Shown one piece after another: positions 8,019 to 14,907 of a stretch of DNA of 18,067 nt. Origin of the DNA: Methanobacteriota archaeon. Its GTDB lineage: Archaea; Hydrothermarchaeota; Hydrothermarchaeia; Hydrothermarchaeales; BMS3B. The position numbers and the translations under genes are program-made. Within the stretch, counting starts at the first letter, position 1; every line of letters starts with the position of its first letter. The stretch spans positions 1 through 18,067 of the forward strand of contig QIGD01000010.1 of NCBI GenBank assembly GCA_003229935.1, read 5' to 3'. The notes under the pieces are model-generated. The model ran no database searches and had not been told where the DNA came from. It saw only the letters and a program-made list of their open reading frames with translations.

Positions 8019-8492
8019 ATGAGTAAAGAAGAGATATTGAGTAATAAATGCCCGCACTGTGGCAGCAACCATGTGGAATACATAACAAGAGTTACAGGCT
8101 TTTTTTCCAAGATTGGAAGTTGGAATAAAGGCAAGATTGCAGAGCTTAGAGATAGGCGTACTGCAATTGAAGCAAATAGAGTGATGATGAGTGATGCGGT
8201 AGGATTTAACCTTGAAGATGAAAAAATAAAGAGAATAAAGCTTTTCTGGAAGGATTCCTGCCCCCGATGCCCGGAGGCAAAAGCTATCGCCAGAAAGCTG
8301 GCAGAAAAGGGTTACGAAGTGGACTACTACAATATTGAGACTACAGAAGGGCTTGCAGAGGCTTCGCTACACATGGTTCTGGCAACTCCAACTATGGTTC
8401 TTGTGGATGGAAGTGATGAGGAAATAGCCGTCTGGCGGGGAACAACACCCGGTTTCAGTGAAGTTGAAGGAGTTATTTCAGAGAACTGCTAG
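8019..8492 (+). CDS. Detached NrdD glycyl-radical domain fused to a glutaredoxin-like domain
   Basis: This 157-residue protein begins with the half of the NrdD C-terminus that is missing from the preceding gene. It has a zinc-ribbon pair Cys11/Cys14 (CPHC), then the glycyl-radical loop TRVTGFFS with Gly27 as the likely radical site, then SWNKGKIAELRDR, the conserved end of archaeal NrdD. After a linker (about 48-70), residues about 71-155 form a thioredoxin/glutaredoxin-like fold: a strand KRIKLFW, the redox motif Cys81-Pro-Arg-Cys84, a helix, and a cis-proline motif ATPT at Pro124. The inferred role is to carry the NrdG-generated glycyl radical and reduce the active-site disulfide of the partner chain. 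Separate redoxins are known beside methanogen NrdD; I do not know of this fusion. Domain identities are firm, the division of labour is inferred. Confidence 0.88.
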   Translation: MSKEEILSNKCPHCGSNHVEYITRVTGFFSKIGSWNKGKIAELRDRRTAIEANRVMMSDAVGFNLEDEKIKRIKLFWKDSCPRCPEAKAIARKLAEKGYEVDYYNIETTEGLAEASLHMVLATPTMVLVDGSDEEIAVWRGTTPGFSEVEGVISENC

Positions 8493-8524
8493 AACACTCC
8501 TTTTATTTTTTAGGAAAAATAAAA

Positions 8525-8695
8525 ATGATTTTCGGAGAAATTGTTAATATCGGGATATTTGGAGGTGCCCTTTTAGCATTAGACCATTATAGCAGATATG
8601 GTCGTTGGAAGGATAGAGATAAAAAGCTATGTCATGGAAGGATCGGACAGTATTTGTTTTTTTCATCAGTAATCGTTCGGATATTTTTAAAATAA
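8525..8695 (+). CDS. Small possible membrane protein in the nrd operon (56 aa)
   Basis: The frame opens MIFGEIVNIGIFGGALLALD, then has a polar middle (HYSRYGRWKDRDKKLCHG) and a second hydrophobic stretch (QYLFFSSVIVRIFLK). This suggests two membrane-associated helices around a basic loop. I do not recognise the family, although the D-H-Y-x-R-x-G-R-W-K-D and H-G-R-x-G runs look like conserved motifs. AGGA at 8513-8516 lies about nine bases before the ATG. It sits 32 bases after the glycyl-radical/redoxin gene and 18 bases before nrdG, inside the operon. Its stop region carries the Shine-Dalgarno for nrdG. A T-rich run (about 8502-8511) just before it could attenuate transcription. Confidence 0.6.
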   Translation: MIFGEIVNIGIFGGALLALDHYSRYGRWKDRDKKLCHGRIGQYLFFSSVIVRIFLK

Positions 8696-8713
8696 AGGTT
8701 AGGACAAAATGAA

Positions 8714-9421
8714 ATGCATATTAAAGGAATAATAGAAACAAGTTTTGTTGATTGGGATGGGAAGATAGTATCAACTATATTTTTACCAGACTGTAACTTC
8801 AGGTGCGGGTTCTGCCACAACCATAAACTTGTGCTTGACCCTGAAAGCTTTGATAGCATTTCACCTGCTCGTATGTTCAGATACTGGACGAAAAATAAAG
8901 ATTTTCTTGATGGAATTTGCATTACAGGTGGTGAACCTACACTTCACAAGGAGCTTCCAGAGTTGTGCAGGGATATTAAAGAGCTGGGGCTGAAGGTTAA
9001 GCTAGACACCAATGGCACAAATCCTGAAGTGCTTCGCCAGCTTATAGGTGAAAAGCTCCTTGATTATATTGCTATGGACATAAAGGCGCCTCTGGAAGAG
9101 GATAGCTATTCAGATTTGACAAATGTTAATTTGAATGACACTTTTGATATGATAAAAGAAAGTATCAGGATTATTATAAATTCAGGAGTGGATTATGAGT
9201 TCAGGACAACTGTGATACGAGAAAAACACAGCAAAGAAGATATTGAGGCTATTGCAATCGCTCTGAAAGGAGTTAGGCGGTATGTTCTCCAGAAGTTCCA
9301 GCCCAAGGAAGTTATGGATGAAGAATATAAAGTATATACCAGCTATAATGATGAAGAGATGGAGGAGATTGCAGAGGTGGTTAAGAAATATATAAATGAA
9401 GTGAAATGGAGAGGAAACTAA
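8714..9421 (+). CDS. nrdG: Anaerobic ribonucleotide reductase activase, radical SAM
   Basis: This is the radical S-adenosylmethionine enzyme expected to install the glycyl radical on NrdD. The 235-residue protein has the 4Fe-4S ligand motif Cys27-x3-Cys31-x2-Cys34 (CNFRCGFC) after a short N-terminal strand containing FVDWDGKIVSTIF, then the SAM-contact motif ITGGEPTL. Sequence style is that of the longer archaeal activases. ATG 8714 is chosen over ATG 8709, which terminates after seven codons; AGGTTAGGA at 8696-8704 lies nine bases upstream. It closes the four-gene nrd cluster. Its target glycine should be Gly27 of the detached glycyl-radical protein, so activase recognition must work on that separate chain or on the assembled complex. 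A role in activating some other glycyl-radical enzyme is unlikely given the position. Confidence 0.9.
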   Translation: MHIKGIIETSFVDWDGKIVSTIFLPDCNFRCGFCHNHKLVLDPESFDSISPARMFRYWTKNKDFLDGICITGGEPTLHKELPELCRDIKELGLKVKLDTNGTNPEVLRQLIGEKLLDYIAMDIKAPLEEDSYSDLTNVNLNDTFDMIKESIRIIINSGVDYEFRTTVIREKHSKEDIEAIAIALKGVRRYVLQKFQPKEVMDEEYKVYTSYNDEEMEEIAEVVKKYINEVKWRGN

Positions 9422-9425
9422 GAAG

Positions 9426-9475
9426 TTACGATATTTTAGGCAGAAAGTCCACAAACTTTAGTCGTGGGAGTATGT
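9426..9475 (+). mobile_element. Decayed IS200/IS605-like end (left-end and right-end halves joined)
   Basis: The left part (TTACGATAT at 9426-9434, then GGCAGAAAGTCCAC) resembles the left end at 13.74 kb and the hairpin at 18.0 kb. The right part (CTTTAGTCGTGGGAGTATGT, then CAGA) matches the right end at 13.95 kb, CTTTTAGTCGTGGGAGTATG then CCAGA. The hairpin is imperfect (CCAC 9449-9452 with GTGG 9464-9467). No transposase gene is attached. It is most simply read as a scar of an IS200/IS605-type element. Confidence 0.5.
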
Positions 9476-9772
9476 CAGAAAAAATATACTGAGAGTTCTT
9501 GAACGAATTGCACTGGGAGAAGATAGGTATGAGCACCTCCACCTGAAGTGATGACAATGGCAGTGCTCATGTCAAAGCCTATGCTCAGCCTCAGTTTGGC
9601 TGTACCATTCACTTGAGGAAAACTCAGCCTTGGAACATGGCAGCAGATTGTAGTTCTAAATTTTGATACAAAGGCGAGAAGACAAAGGGTTGTAGTGCAG
9701 ATTATAGGGGAGCAGGTATTTTTCCAATAGCTTCAAATATTTTCTATGATGTTCATTCTTATACATTAATGC
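9476..9772. other. Gene-free stretch with inverted repeats
   Basis: No frame here stays open convincingly on either strand. One forward frame gives a short protein-like run ILRVLERIALGEDRYEHLHL (about 9486-9545) before two stops, possibly a relic of a lost gene. An inverted repeat ATGAGCAC (9529-9536)/GTGCTCAT (9563-9570) encloses GTGATGACAA (9548-9557), a ten-base string also present in the 13.9 kb element. The end of the stretch should contain the trpD promoter; TTCAAATATTTT (about 9732-9743) is the best TATA candidate. Confidence 0.4.
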
Positions 9773-10801
9773 ATGAGTTTTAAAATATTCATATCAAAGG
9801 TCGTGGAGGGTGAAGATCTTACAGAAGAGGAAGCAAAACAGGCAATGAAAATGATTATGACTGGTGAAGCTACTCCTGCTCAGATTGGTAGTTTTCTCAC
9901 ATCCCTGAGAATAAAAGGAGAAACTGTTGATGAAATCTCGGCTTTTGCCAGGGTAATGCGTGATTTTGCCACAAATATATCTCCACATGTCTCAGGAACC
10001 CTTGTTGATACCTGCGGTACAGGTGGAGATACAGTTAAAACCTTCAACATATCAACAATTTCTGCATTTGTTGCCTCGGGTGCAGGTGTACCCATAGCAA
10101 AACATGGCAACAGGAGTGTAACTTCAAAAGCAGGAAGTGCAGACCTACTAGAGGCACTGGGAGTTAATATCAACCTCACATCAGGACAAGTTGAAAGGCT
10201 TATTGAAGATATAGGTATTGGATTTATGTTCGCACCTCTCTTCCATAAGGCTATGAAACATGCTATAAAACCAAGAAAGGAAATAGGTATCAGGACTGTT
10301 TTCAATATTCTTGGCCCACTTACAAACCCTGCAAAAGCAGAAGCTCAGGTTCTCGGAGTATTCTCTCCTGACCTTACAGAAATTATGGCTGAAGTCCTCG
10401 GCAATCTTGGAGTTAAACGAGCCCTCGTTGCACATGGAGTAGAAGGTCTGGATGAAATTTCAATTGTAGGGAAAACAAAGGTTTCCGAGCTGAGGAATGG
10501 AAATGTGGAGAATTACACTCTTACTCCAGAGGATTTTGGAATCGACAGAGCAGAAATTAAAGAGCTTAAGGGTGGTAGTCCTGAAGACAATGCAAGAACT
10601 GCTCTCTCCATACTGAAGGATAATACGAAAGGGGCAAGAAGAGATATTGTAGTTATAAATTCTGCAGCAGCCATATATGTTGGAGAAAAGGCAAAAAGCC
10701 TTGAAGAAGCTGTAGAGCTAGCTGAAAATGCAATTGATTCTGGAAAAGCCTACAATAAACTCAGAGCTCTGATTGATAAAAGTAAAGCTTTAACCTGCTG
10801 A
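9773..10801 (+). CDS. trpD: Anthranilate phosphoribosyltransferase
   Basis: The enzyme transfers the phosphoribosyl group of PRPP to anthranilate, the second committed step of tryptophan synthesis. The 342-residue protein has the helical N-terminal domain followed by the phosphoribosyl-binding motif CGTGGDTVKTFN (Cys81 onward). Next come KHGNRSVTSKAGSADLLEALG (split here as KHGNRSVTSK at about 110-119 and AGSADLLEALG), the motif RKEIGIRTVFNILGPL, and an intact C-terminal region; length is normal. No other trp gene is adjacent, so it appears to be a monocistronic gene with trp genes elsewhere. No clear ribosome binding site precedes ATG 9773, suggesting a leaderless message. It is followed closely by a tRNA gene on the opposite strand. 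The related pyrimidine/thymidine phosphorylases are less likely because the anthranilate-type motifs are intact. Confidence 0.95.
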   Translation: MSFKIFISKVVEGEDLTEEEAKQAMKMIMTGEATPAQIGSFLTSLRIKGETVDEISAFARVMRDFATNISPHVSGTLVDTCGTGGDTVKTFNISTISAFVASGAGVPIAKHGNRSVTSKAGSADLLEALGVNINLTSGQVERLIEDIGIGFMFAPLFHKAMKHAIKPRKEIGIRTVFNILGPLTNPAKAEAQVLGVFSPDLTEIMAEVLGNLGVKRALVAHGVEGLDEISIVGKTKVSELRNGNVENYTLTPEDFGIDRAEIKELKGGSPEDNARTALSILKDNTKGARRDIVVINSAAAIYVGEKAKSLEEAVELAENAIDSGKAYNKLRALIDKSKALTC

Positions 10802-10836
10802 TATATATAAACCTATAATATCAAAGTCATGTAAAA

Positions 10837-10908
10837 TGCGGGCGCCGGGATTCGAACCCGGGCCACGAGCTTGGAAGGCTCGGATCCTAACCGCTAGATC
10901 ACGCCCGC
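10837..10908 (-). tRNA. tRNA-Gly(UCC)
   Basis: Read on the minus strand, the gene has acceptor GCGGGCG pairing with CGCCCGC and discriminator A. Its anticodon stem is CGAGC/GCTCG with loop CTTCCAA, giving anticodon TCC (complement at 10873-10875), and its T arm is CCGGG/CCCGG around TTCGAAT. There is no intron and CCA is not encoded. It converges on trpD, 35 bases from the trpD stop. Upstream sequence (about 10920-10960 read on the minus strand) is AT-rich and can hold a TATA box. Confidence 0.97.
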
Positions 10909-11026
10909 TGGTAATTTCAAGTTGTATTAACATTAACAATAAAATTTTTGTTCAGTGTCATTCAAATCAATATGCTATCATATAATTTGAATAAAAGATT
11001 TAATAGATAAGTTAGATATATAATAT

Positions 11027-13738
11027 ATGCTTTCTCCTGAGATTTATCATCTTGTTTTTGAGAATGCCAATGATTTAATTTTACTCATGGACCAATGGGG
11101 AGAAATTATAGACATAAACAACTCTGCTGTGAAAATTCTCAACATGCCAAAGGAAGAGATTCTTGGGAAAAACATGTATGACTTTATTGATGTCACATAC
11201 TGGGATATTTTAAAAAAAAGAGCAGATATGATTTTTAAATCTAAAAATTTTATCGAAAGTTCTGAAACCTATCTGGCAAATTTCAACGGAAGAGAGTACT
11301 ATCTGGAGGCGAGGGGTGCTCCAATTCTTCAGGATGGGAAGGTATTAGGTATAATCTCAATTCTCAGAGATGTAACCACGAAGGTCAAAGTTGAGCAGAA
11401 TATCAACAAAATCAAGGATGAGCTTGAAGATATATTTAATAATGCTCCCTATGGAATAACGTATTCTGATAAAAACATGAAAATTATAAGGTTGAATCGG
11501 GAAGCTGAGGGTATTTCTGGATATCTAACCGAAGAACTAACAGGTAAGTTCTGCTATGATGTTTTCGGACAATATAAAGATTCAAAAGAAAAACATGGAA
11601 GAGAAAGAATCTGCGACTGGTGCACTACAGTTGATGCTCTCGAACTTAACAAAACAATTGCCATGGAAAGGGAGTACAAAGGCAAATGGTTGAAAAATAT
11701 ATCAGTTCCTGTTAAGAATTCTGAAGGGGAAGTCATAGGCTGCATGGGAATCATAAACGATATAACCAAAGAGAAGGAACTTATGACTAGAACCAGAGAA
11801 TCAGAAGAGAAATACAGGAATCTTTTTGAAAACGCCCTCGATGCTATATTCATATTGGACAAAGAAGCTAGAATTCTGGAGGCAAATAACATTGCAGCAG
11901 AAAGGCTTGGTTATACAAGAGAAGAGTATATAGGGAAGACATTATATGAATTAATACCAGAAAAGCTGTGGTCTAATATAAGGGGGAGAATAAATTATAT
12001 ACTGAAAGAAGACAGCCTGTTCTTTGAATCAGTAAATATCAGTAAAGACGGAAGCCTTTTTCCTGTGGAAGTTTCAACTCAGAAGATTATCTTCAATGGA
12101 GAGGAAGCTATTCTGAATATATCAAGGGATATCTCCAAAAGGAAGATGATGGAAAATCAACTTATCATTCTCCAGAGAATAAACAATGCTATAAATACAG
12201 GAGAACCTCTCGACCATATTCTCCAGATGGCAGCAGAAAGTGTCAGAGAAGTTTTTGACTATGCTGCCTGTGACATTTATCTAATGGACAGAGAAAGAAA
12301 TGAGCTTATATCTACGGCCATGTCACTCGACCCTAAAATTGCCAAAAGTATAGAGGAGCTGACAGGTTTAAATGTGCTTGGTTACAGAATTCCTCTTTTC
12401 AGAAATAGCAACTTCACATATGTGGTTAAGAACAGGAAAGTTTCCAAAACAGATAATATGGTGAAAGTTTTAGATGACTATACTGACAGCAAGATACTCA
12501 GGTCTCTTTCTCCTCAAGTTGCAAAAATTACTGGTTTCAAGTCAGTAATTCGTGCCCCTTTTGTTGCTGAAGGTGAGGTTGTTGGAGTAATTGGGGTAGC
12601 AAGAAGGAGAGAGATTACAGAAGAAGATATTGAACAGCTGAAATACTTTATTTCACAGCTTGCCCTCGTGGTTAGAAAGGGACAGCTAGAAAAAATTCTG
12701 GGAGATAGTGAGGAGAAATTCCGAACTCTGGTATCAACCGCTCCCGATGGTATTATGCTCTCTGATAGAAAAGGTAAAATTCTTGAGATAAATAACGCCC
12801 TTGTAGAACTTTTTGGTTATGAAAAAAAGGACATACTTGAAAAAAATTTCTTTGAATTTACTCTCAAAGACTGCAGACAGAAAATTAAAGAAATATTCAG
12901 AAAATTTAAGGAGAAGTCGAGTACCCATGAGATAAATATTATTGGGAAATATGACAGATTGATACCTGTTGAGCTATCTGTTGCAGCTATAAGGGATAAG
13001 AGTGGAGAGATTTCCAATTTTATAACAATAATCAGAGACATAACTGAGCGAAAGCGAGCTGAAGATGCTATGATTCAGGCTGAGAAGCTTTCTTCTTTGG
13101 CTATGCTAACTGCAGGAATCGCCCATGAGCTCAATAATCCTCTGAATAATATTGCCATTTCAGCTCATATTCTCTTGGATGACATTAATAATGGTACAAA
13201 ACCAGACCTTGGAGATATTCACACAATTGTCAATCAGGTAGGCAGAGCTTCAGCTACAGTTAAAGATTTAATAGAATTCTCCAGAGTGGCAATTCCTGAC
13301 TATCAGGTGGTAGACATTGAGGAGCTTTTAGAGGAAACTCTGAAGCTGGCAAAATACATAATAAAGAAGAGTGGCGTGAAAATTAAAAAAGAACTATTTC
13401 CTATAAAAATAAAGTGCAGCAGAAACCAGATTCAGCAGGTTTTATTCAATATTATTGTAAATGCCTGTCAGGCTATGGACAATGGAGGCGAACTTCATAT
13501 TTTATGCAGAGCAGAGGAAGGCAGACTTCTCATATCCTTCAGGGATACAGGCAGGGGGATTTCCGAAGAAAATATTGAAGAGATTTTTAATCCATTCTTT
13601 ACAACAAAGGGGACTGGTGGTACCGGACTTGGATTGGCTGTGGCTATGAGTATTGTTAAGAGGCACGGAGGGGATATTCTTGTGGATAGCGAGATAGGAA
13701 AGGGTACAACTTTTACAGTTATAATTCTAAATGTTTAA
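11027..13738 (+). CDS. Multi-PAS/GAF sensor histidine kinase
   Basis: The 903-residue protein has no clear membrane segment, so it is probably a cytoplasmic sensor. Domains in order: PAS (about 3-120), a second PAS (about 130-250) with a cysteine-bearing insert (FCYDVF ... ICDWC), a third PAS (about 262-375), a GAF domain (about 395-555), a fourth PAS (about 565-685), then a HisKA dimerisation domain with phosphoacceptor histidine near 700 in AGIAHELNNPLNN. The ATPase domain follows, with N box QQVLFNIIVNACQAM (about 805-820), G1 DTGRGI and G2 GTGLGLA. All kinase motifs are intact. No response regulator is in the window, so partner and signal are unknown; the PAS cysteines could bind metal or sense redox. 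ATG 11027 has no ribosome binding site, and an AT-rich box (about 10993-11005) lies upstream. The next genes are separated by a mobile-element remnant. Confidence 0.93.
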   Translation: MLSPEIYHLVFENANDLILLMDQWGEIIDINNSAVKILNMPKEEILGKNMYDFIDVTYWDILKKRADMIFKSKNFIESSETYLANFNGREYYLEARGAPILQDGKVLGIISILRDVTTKVKVEQNINKIKDELEDIFNNAPYGITYSDKNMKIIRLNREAEGISGYLTEELTGKFCYDVFGQYKDSKEKHGRERICDWCTTVDALELNKTIAMEREYKGKWLKNISVPVKNSEGEVIGCMGIINDITKEKELMTRTRESEEKYRNLFENALDAIFILDKEARILEANNIAAERLGYTREEYIGKTLYELIPEKLWSNIRGRINYILKEDSLFFESVNISKDGSLFPVEVSTQKIIFNGEEAILNISRDISKRKMMENQLIILQRINNAINTGEPLDHILQMAAESVREVFDYAACDIYLMDRERNELISTAMSLDPKIAKSIEELTGLNVLGYRIPLFRNSNFTYVVKNRKVSKTDNMVKVLDDYTDSKILRSLSPQVAKITGFKSVIRAPFVAEGEVVGVIGVARRREITEEDIEQLKYFISQLALVVRKGQLEKILGDSEEKFRTLVSTAPDGIMLSDRKGKILEINNALVELFGYEKKDILEKNFFEFTLKDCRQKIKEIFRKFKEKSSTHEINIIGKYDRLIPVELSVAAIRDKSGEISNFITIIRDITERKRAEDAMIQAEKLSSLAMLTAGIAHELNNPLNNIAISAHILLDDINNGTKPDLGDIHTIVNQVGRASATVKDLIEFSRVAIPDYQVVDIEELLEETLKLAKYIIKKSGVKIKKELFPIKIKCSRNQIQQVLFNIIVNACQAMDNGGELHILCRAEEGRLLISFRDTGRGISEENIEEIFNPFFTTKGTGGTGLGLAVAMSIVKRHGGDILVDSEIGKGTTFTVIILNV

Positions 13739-13740
13739 TT

Positions 13741-13973
13741 ACGATATCGTGAGCGGGAAAGCCCACTATCTTTAGTGTGGGATGAGAGCGAACCATACTT
13801 AATTATCACCCAAATATTTATATATAAATGTCACATATATTTATGTGAATATAAGGCTCACTAAGGGTGAAATCTTCACCTCTATGGGAGTCATTAACAG
13901 GGTGATGACAAGCCCTTCGCTACTTAACGTAACGTAGAACCCCACGGTCTTTTAGTCGTGGGAGTATGCCAGA
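13741..13973 (+). mobile_element. Small IS200/IS605-like element with left and right hairpin ends, no transposase
   Basis: The left end carries a hairpin around CCCAC (13762-13766)/GTGGG (13777-13781) flanked by GCGGGAAAG and GATGAGAGCGA. The right end has CCCACG (13941-13946)/CGTGGG (13957-13962) followed by AGTATGCCAGA. These resemble the subterminal hairpins of IS200/IS605 and TnpB-only IS1341-type elements. Between them lie TATA-like boxes (ATTTATATA at 13816-13824 and a palindrome CACATA/TATGTG at 13832-13847), then a structured stretch with a perfect hairpin GGTGAA-ATC-TTCACC at 13866-13880. The roughly 233-base unit has no room for tnpA or tnpB, so it is a non-autonomous derivative. 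It ends about 20 bases before the Sec61-beta start. Confidence 0.6.
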
Positions 13974-13995
13974 TGATTGTATCAAGGTGATTTAA
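13850..13995 (+). ncRNA. Possible omega-RNA-like transcript of the small element
   Basis: In TnpB-bearing elements, the right-end region is transcribed as a guide RNA scaffold ending at the right-end hairpin, and the adjacent flank acts as guide. Here a TATA-like box (13816-13824) precedes a structured segment that ends in the same type of hairpin and GTATGCCAGA. If transcribed, the guide portion would be the sequence after about 13973. Structure and position are seen; transcription and function are inference, and no TnpB is encoded in the window. Confidence 0.3.
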
Positions 13996-14162
13996 TGGCA
14001 AAAAGGAAGAGGCAGAAGGTAGATATGCCAATGAGTGGTGCTGGCCTTATCAGATATATGGATGAAGAGGGTAAGGGACTAAAGTTCAAGCCTGAGCAGA
14101 TTATCTATGCTGCCACCGCCCTTGTATTAGTGGAAATTCTTGTGAAGATGGGCTTTATATAA
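13995..14162 (+). CDS. Preprotein translocase subunit Sec61-beta
   Basis: The 55-residue protein is the small tail-anchored subunit of the archaeal SecYE-beta channel. The sequence has the family pattern: a basic N-terminus (MAKRKRQK), the motif MSGAGLIRYMDEE, a short amphipathic stretch with GLKFKPEQ, and one C-terminal membrane helix (about residues 36-54, IIYAATALVLVEILVKMGF). ATG 13995 is chosen because AAGGTGAT at 13984-13991 lies just upstream and the conserved Met-Ala/basic start fits. The hemD start follows the stop by one base. The upstream flank is the right end of the small IS200/IS605-like element, so its promoter must lie within or across that element. Confidence 0.92.
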   Translation: MAKRKRQKVDMPMSGAGLIRYMDEEGKGLKFKPEQIIYAATALVLVEILVKMGFI

Positions 14163-14163
14163 T

Positions 14164-14907
14164 ATGCTGGTAGCAGTTACACGACCAAAGGAGAGGGCAG
14201 AGGAAACCGAAGCTCTCCTCATGGCTGAAGGTTTTGACACTCTTATAGTTCCGGGGGTTGAACTGGTACCAAGGGAAGAATCCGAAGTTAAGAGGGCGGT
14301 GGGTGATATTGGAAGTTATGACTGGCTTATTGTAACCTCTGCTTTTGGTGCCGAACTTATGTTTGATTATTATGGCGATGTACTGAAAAAGCTTAAAATT
14401 GCTGTTGTTGGCAATAAGACCAGAGAAGCCTTTGAGAAGTTTGGTATAAACATTAATGTTGTGCCTGAAAAGTTCAGAGCAGAAAATCTCGCAGAAGCTC
14501 TTATCAACAGAGGTATAGATGGAAATAAAATTCTTATAGCGAGAGCCTCAAATGCCAGACAGGTTCTTATAAGGAAATTATCCAGAAAGGCTGAGGTTAA
14601 AGATATTGTTCTCTACCACTCAAGACAACCCTCGGATATAGAGCCGATGAATAAGCTAAAGAATGAACTTCTTGGAGGAAATTTGAAAGCTATTATATTC
14701 ACTTCTTCTGAGACGGCAAAAAATATAATTGATACAGTCGGTGATAACAAATTTATAGAAGCTCTGAATAATATTACTAATGTAGCAATAGCTCCTGCCA
14801 CGAAAAGAACTCTTGAGGAAAAAGGAATAATGAATGTCTTTATGCCTGAGTTTTATTCTGTCGAGGCAGCCATTGAAATAATACAAAGGAGGTTGAGAGA
14901 TGGTTAA
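14164..14907 (+). CDS. hemD: Uroporphyrinogen-III synthase
   Basis: The enzyme cyclises hydroxymethylbilane with inversion of ring D to give uroporphyrinogen III, precursor of siroheme, heme, cobamides and F430. The 247-residue protein has the two-lobed alpha/beta architecture: lobe one opens with VAVTRPKERAEE and includes YDWLIVTSAFGAE, and lobe two includes KILIARASNAR, the VLYHSRQP strand, and the conserved IIFTSSETAKN motif near residue 180, ending with a family-like EFYSVEAAIEII. Sequence conservation in the family is low, so the call rests on these landmarks. It starts one base after the Sec61-beta stop with no ribosome binding site, implying coupled translation, and overlaps the SRP19 start by eight bases. 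No other tetrapyrrole gene is in the window. Confidence 0.9.
   Translation: MLVAVTRPKERAEETEALLMAEGFDTLIVPGVELVPREESEVKRAVGDIGSYDWLIVTSAFGAELMFDYYGDVLKKLKIAVVGNKTREAFEKFGININVVPEKFRAENLAEALINRGIDGNKILIARASNARQVLIRKLSRKAEVKDIVLYHSRQPSDIEPMNKLKNELLGGNLKAIIFTSSETAKNIIDTVGDNKFIEALNNITNVAIAPATKRTLEEKGIMNVFMPEFYSVEAAIEIIQRRLRDG

Noticed and set aside
7995..8025. Sequencing error or simple frameshift splitting nrdD
   Set aside because: The second part has its own ATG and a strong AAGGAGGT at ideal spacing, and the intervening segment replaces the usual zinc-ribbon linker. A one-base error would not create these. It cannot be fully excluded without reads.
8709..8732. ATG 8709 as the start of nrdG
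   Set aside because: That frame stops after seven codons; the five-base-later ATG opens the full radical SAM protein.
9182..9454. Minus-strand open frame across the nrdG 3' end
   Set aside because: It is a shadow of nrdG in another frame, with no start signal and hydrophobic low-complexity content.
9548..9570. C/D box guide RNA suggested by GTGATGA
   Set aside because: A C-box-like string is present here and at 13902, but no CTGA D box lies at the right distance downstream, so the fold is unsupported.
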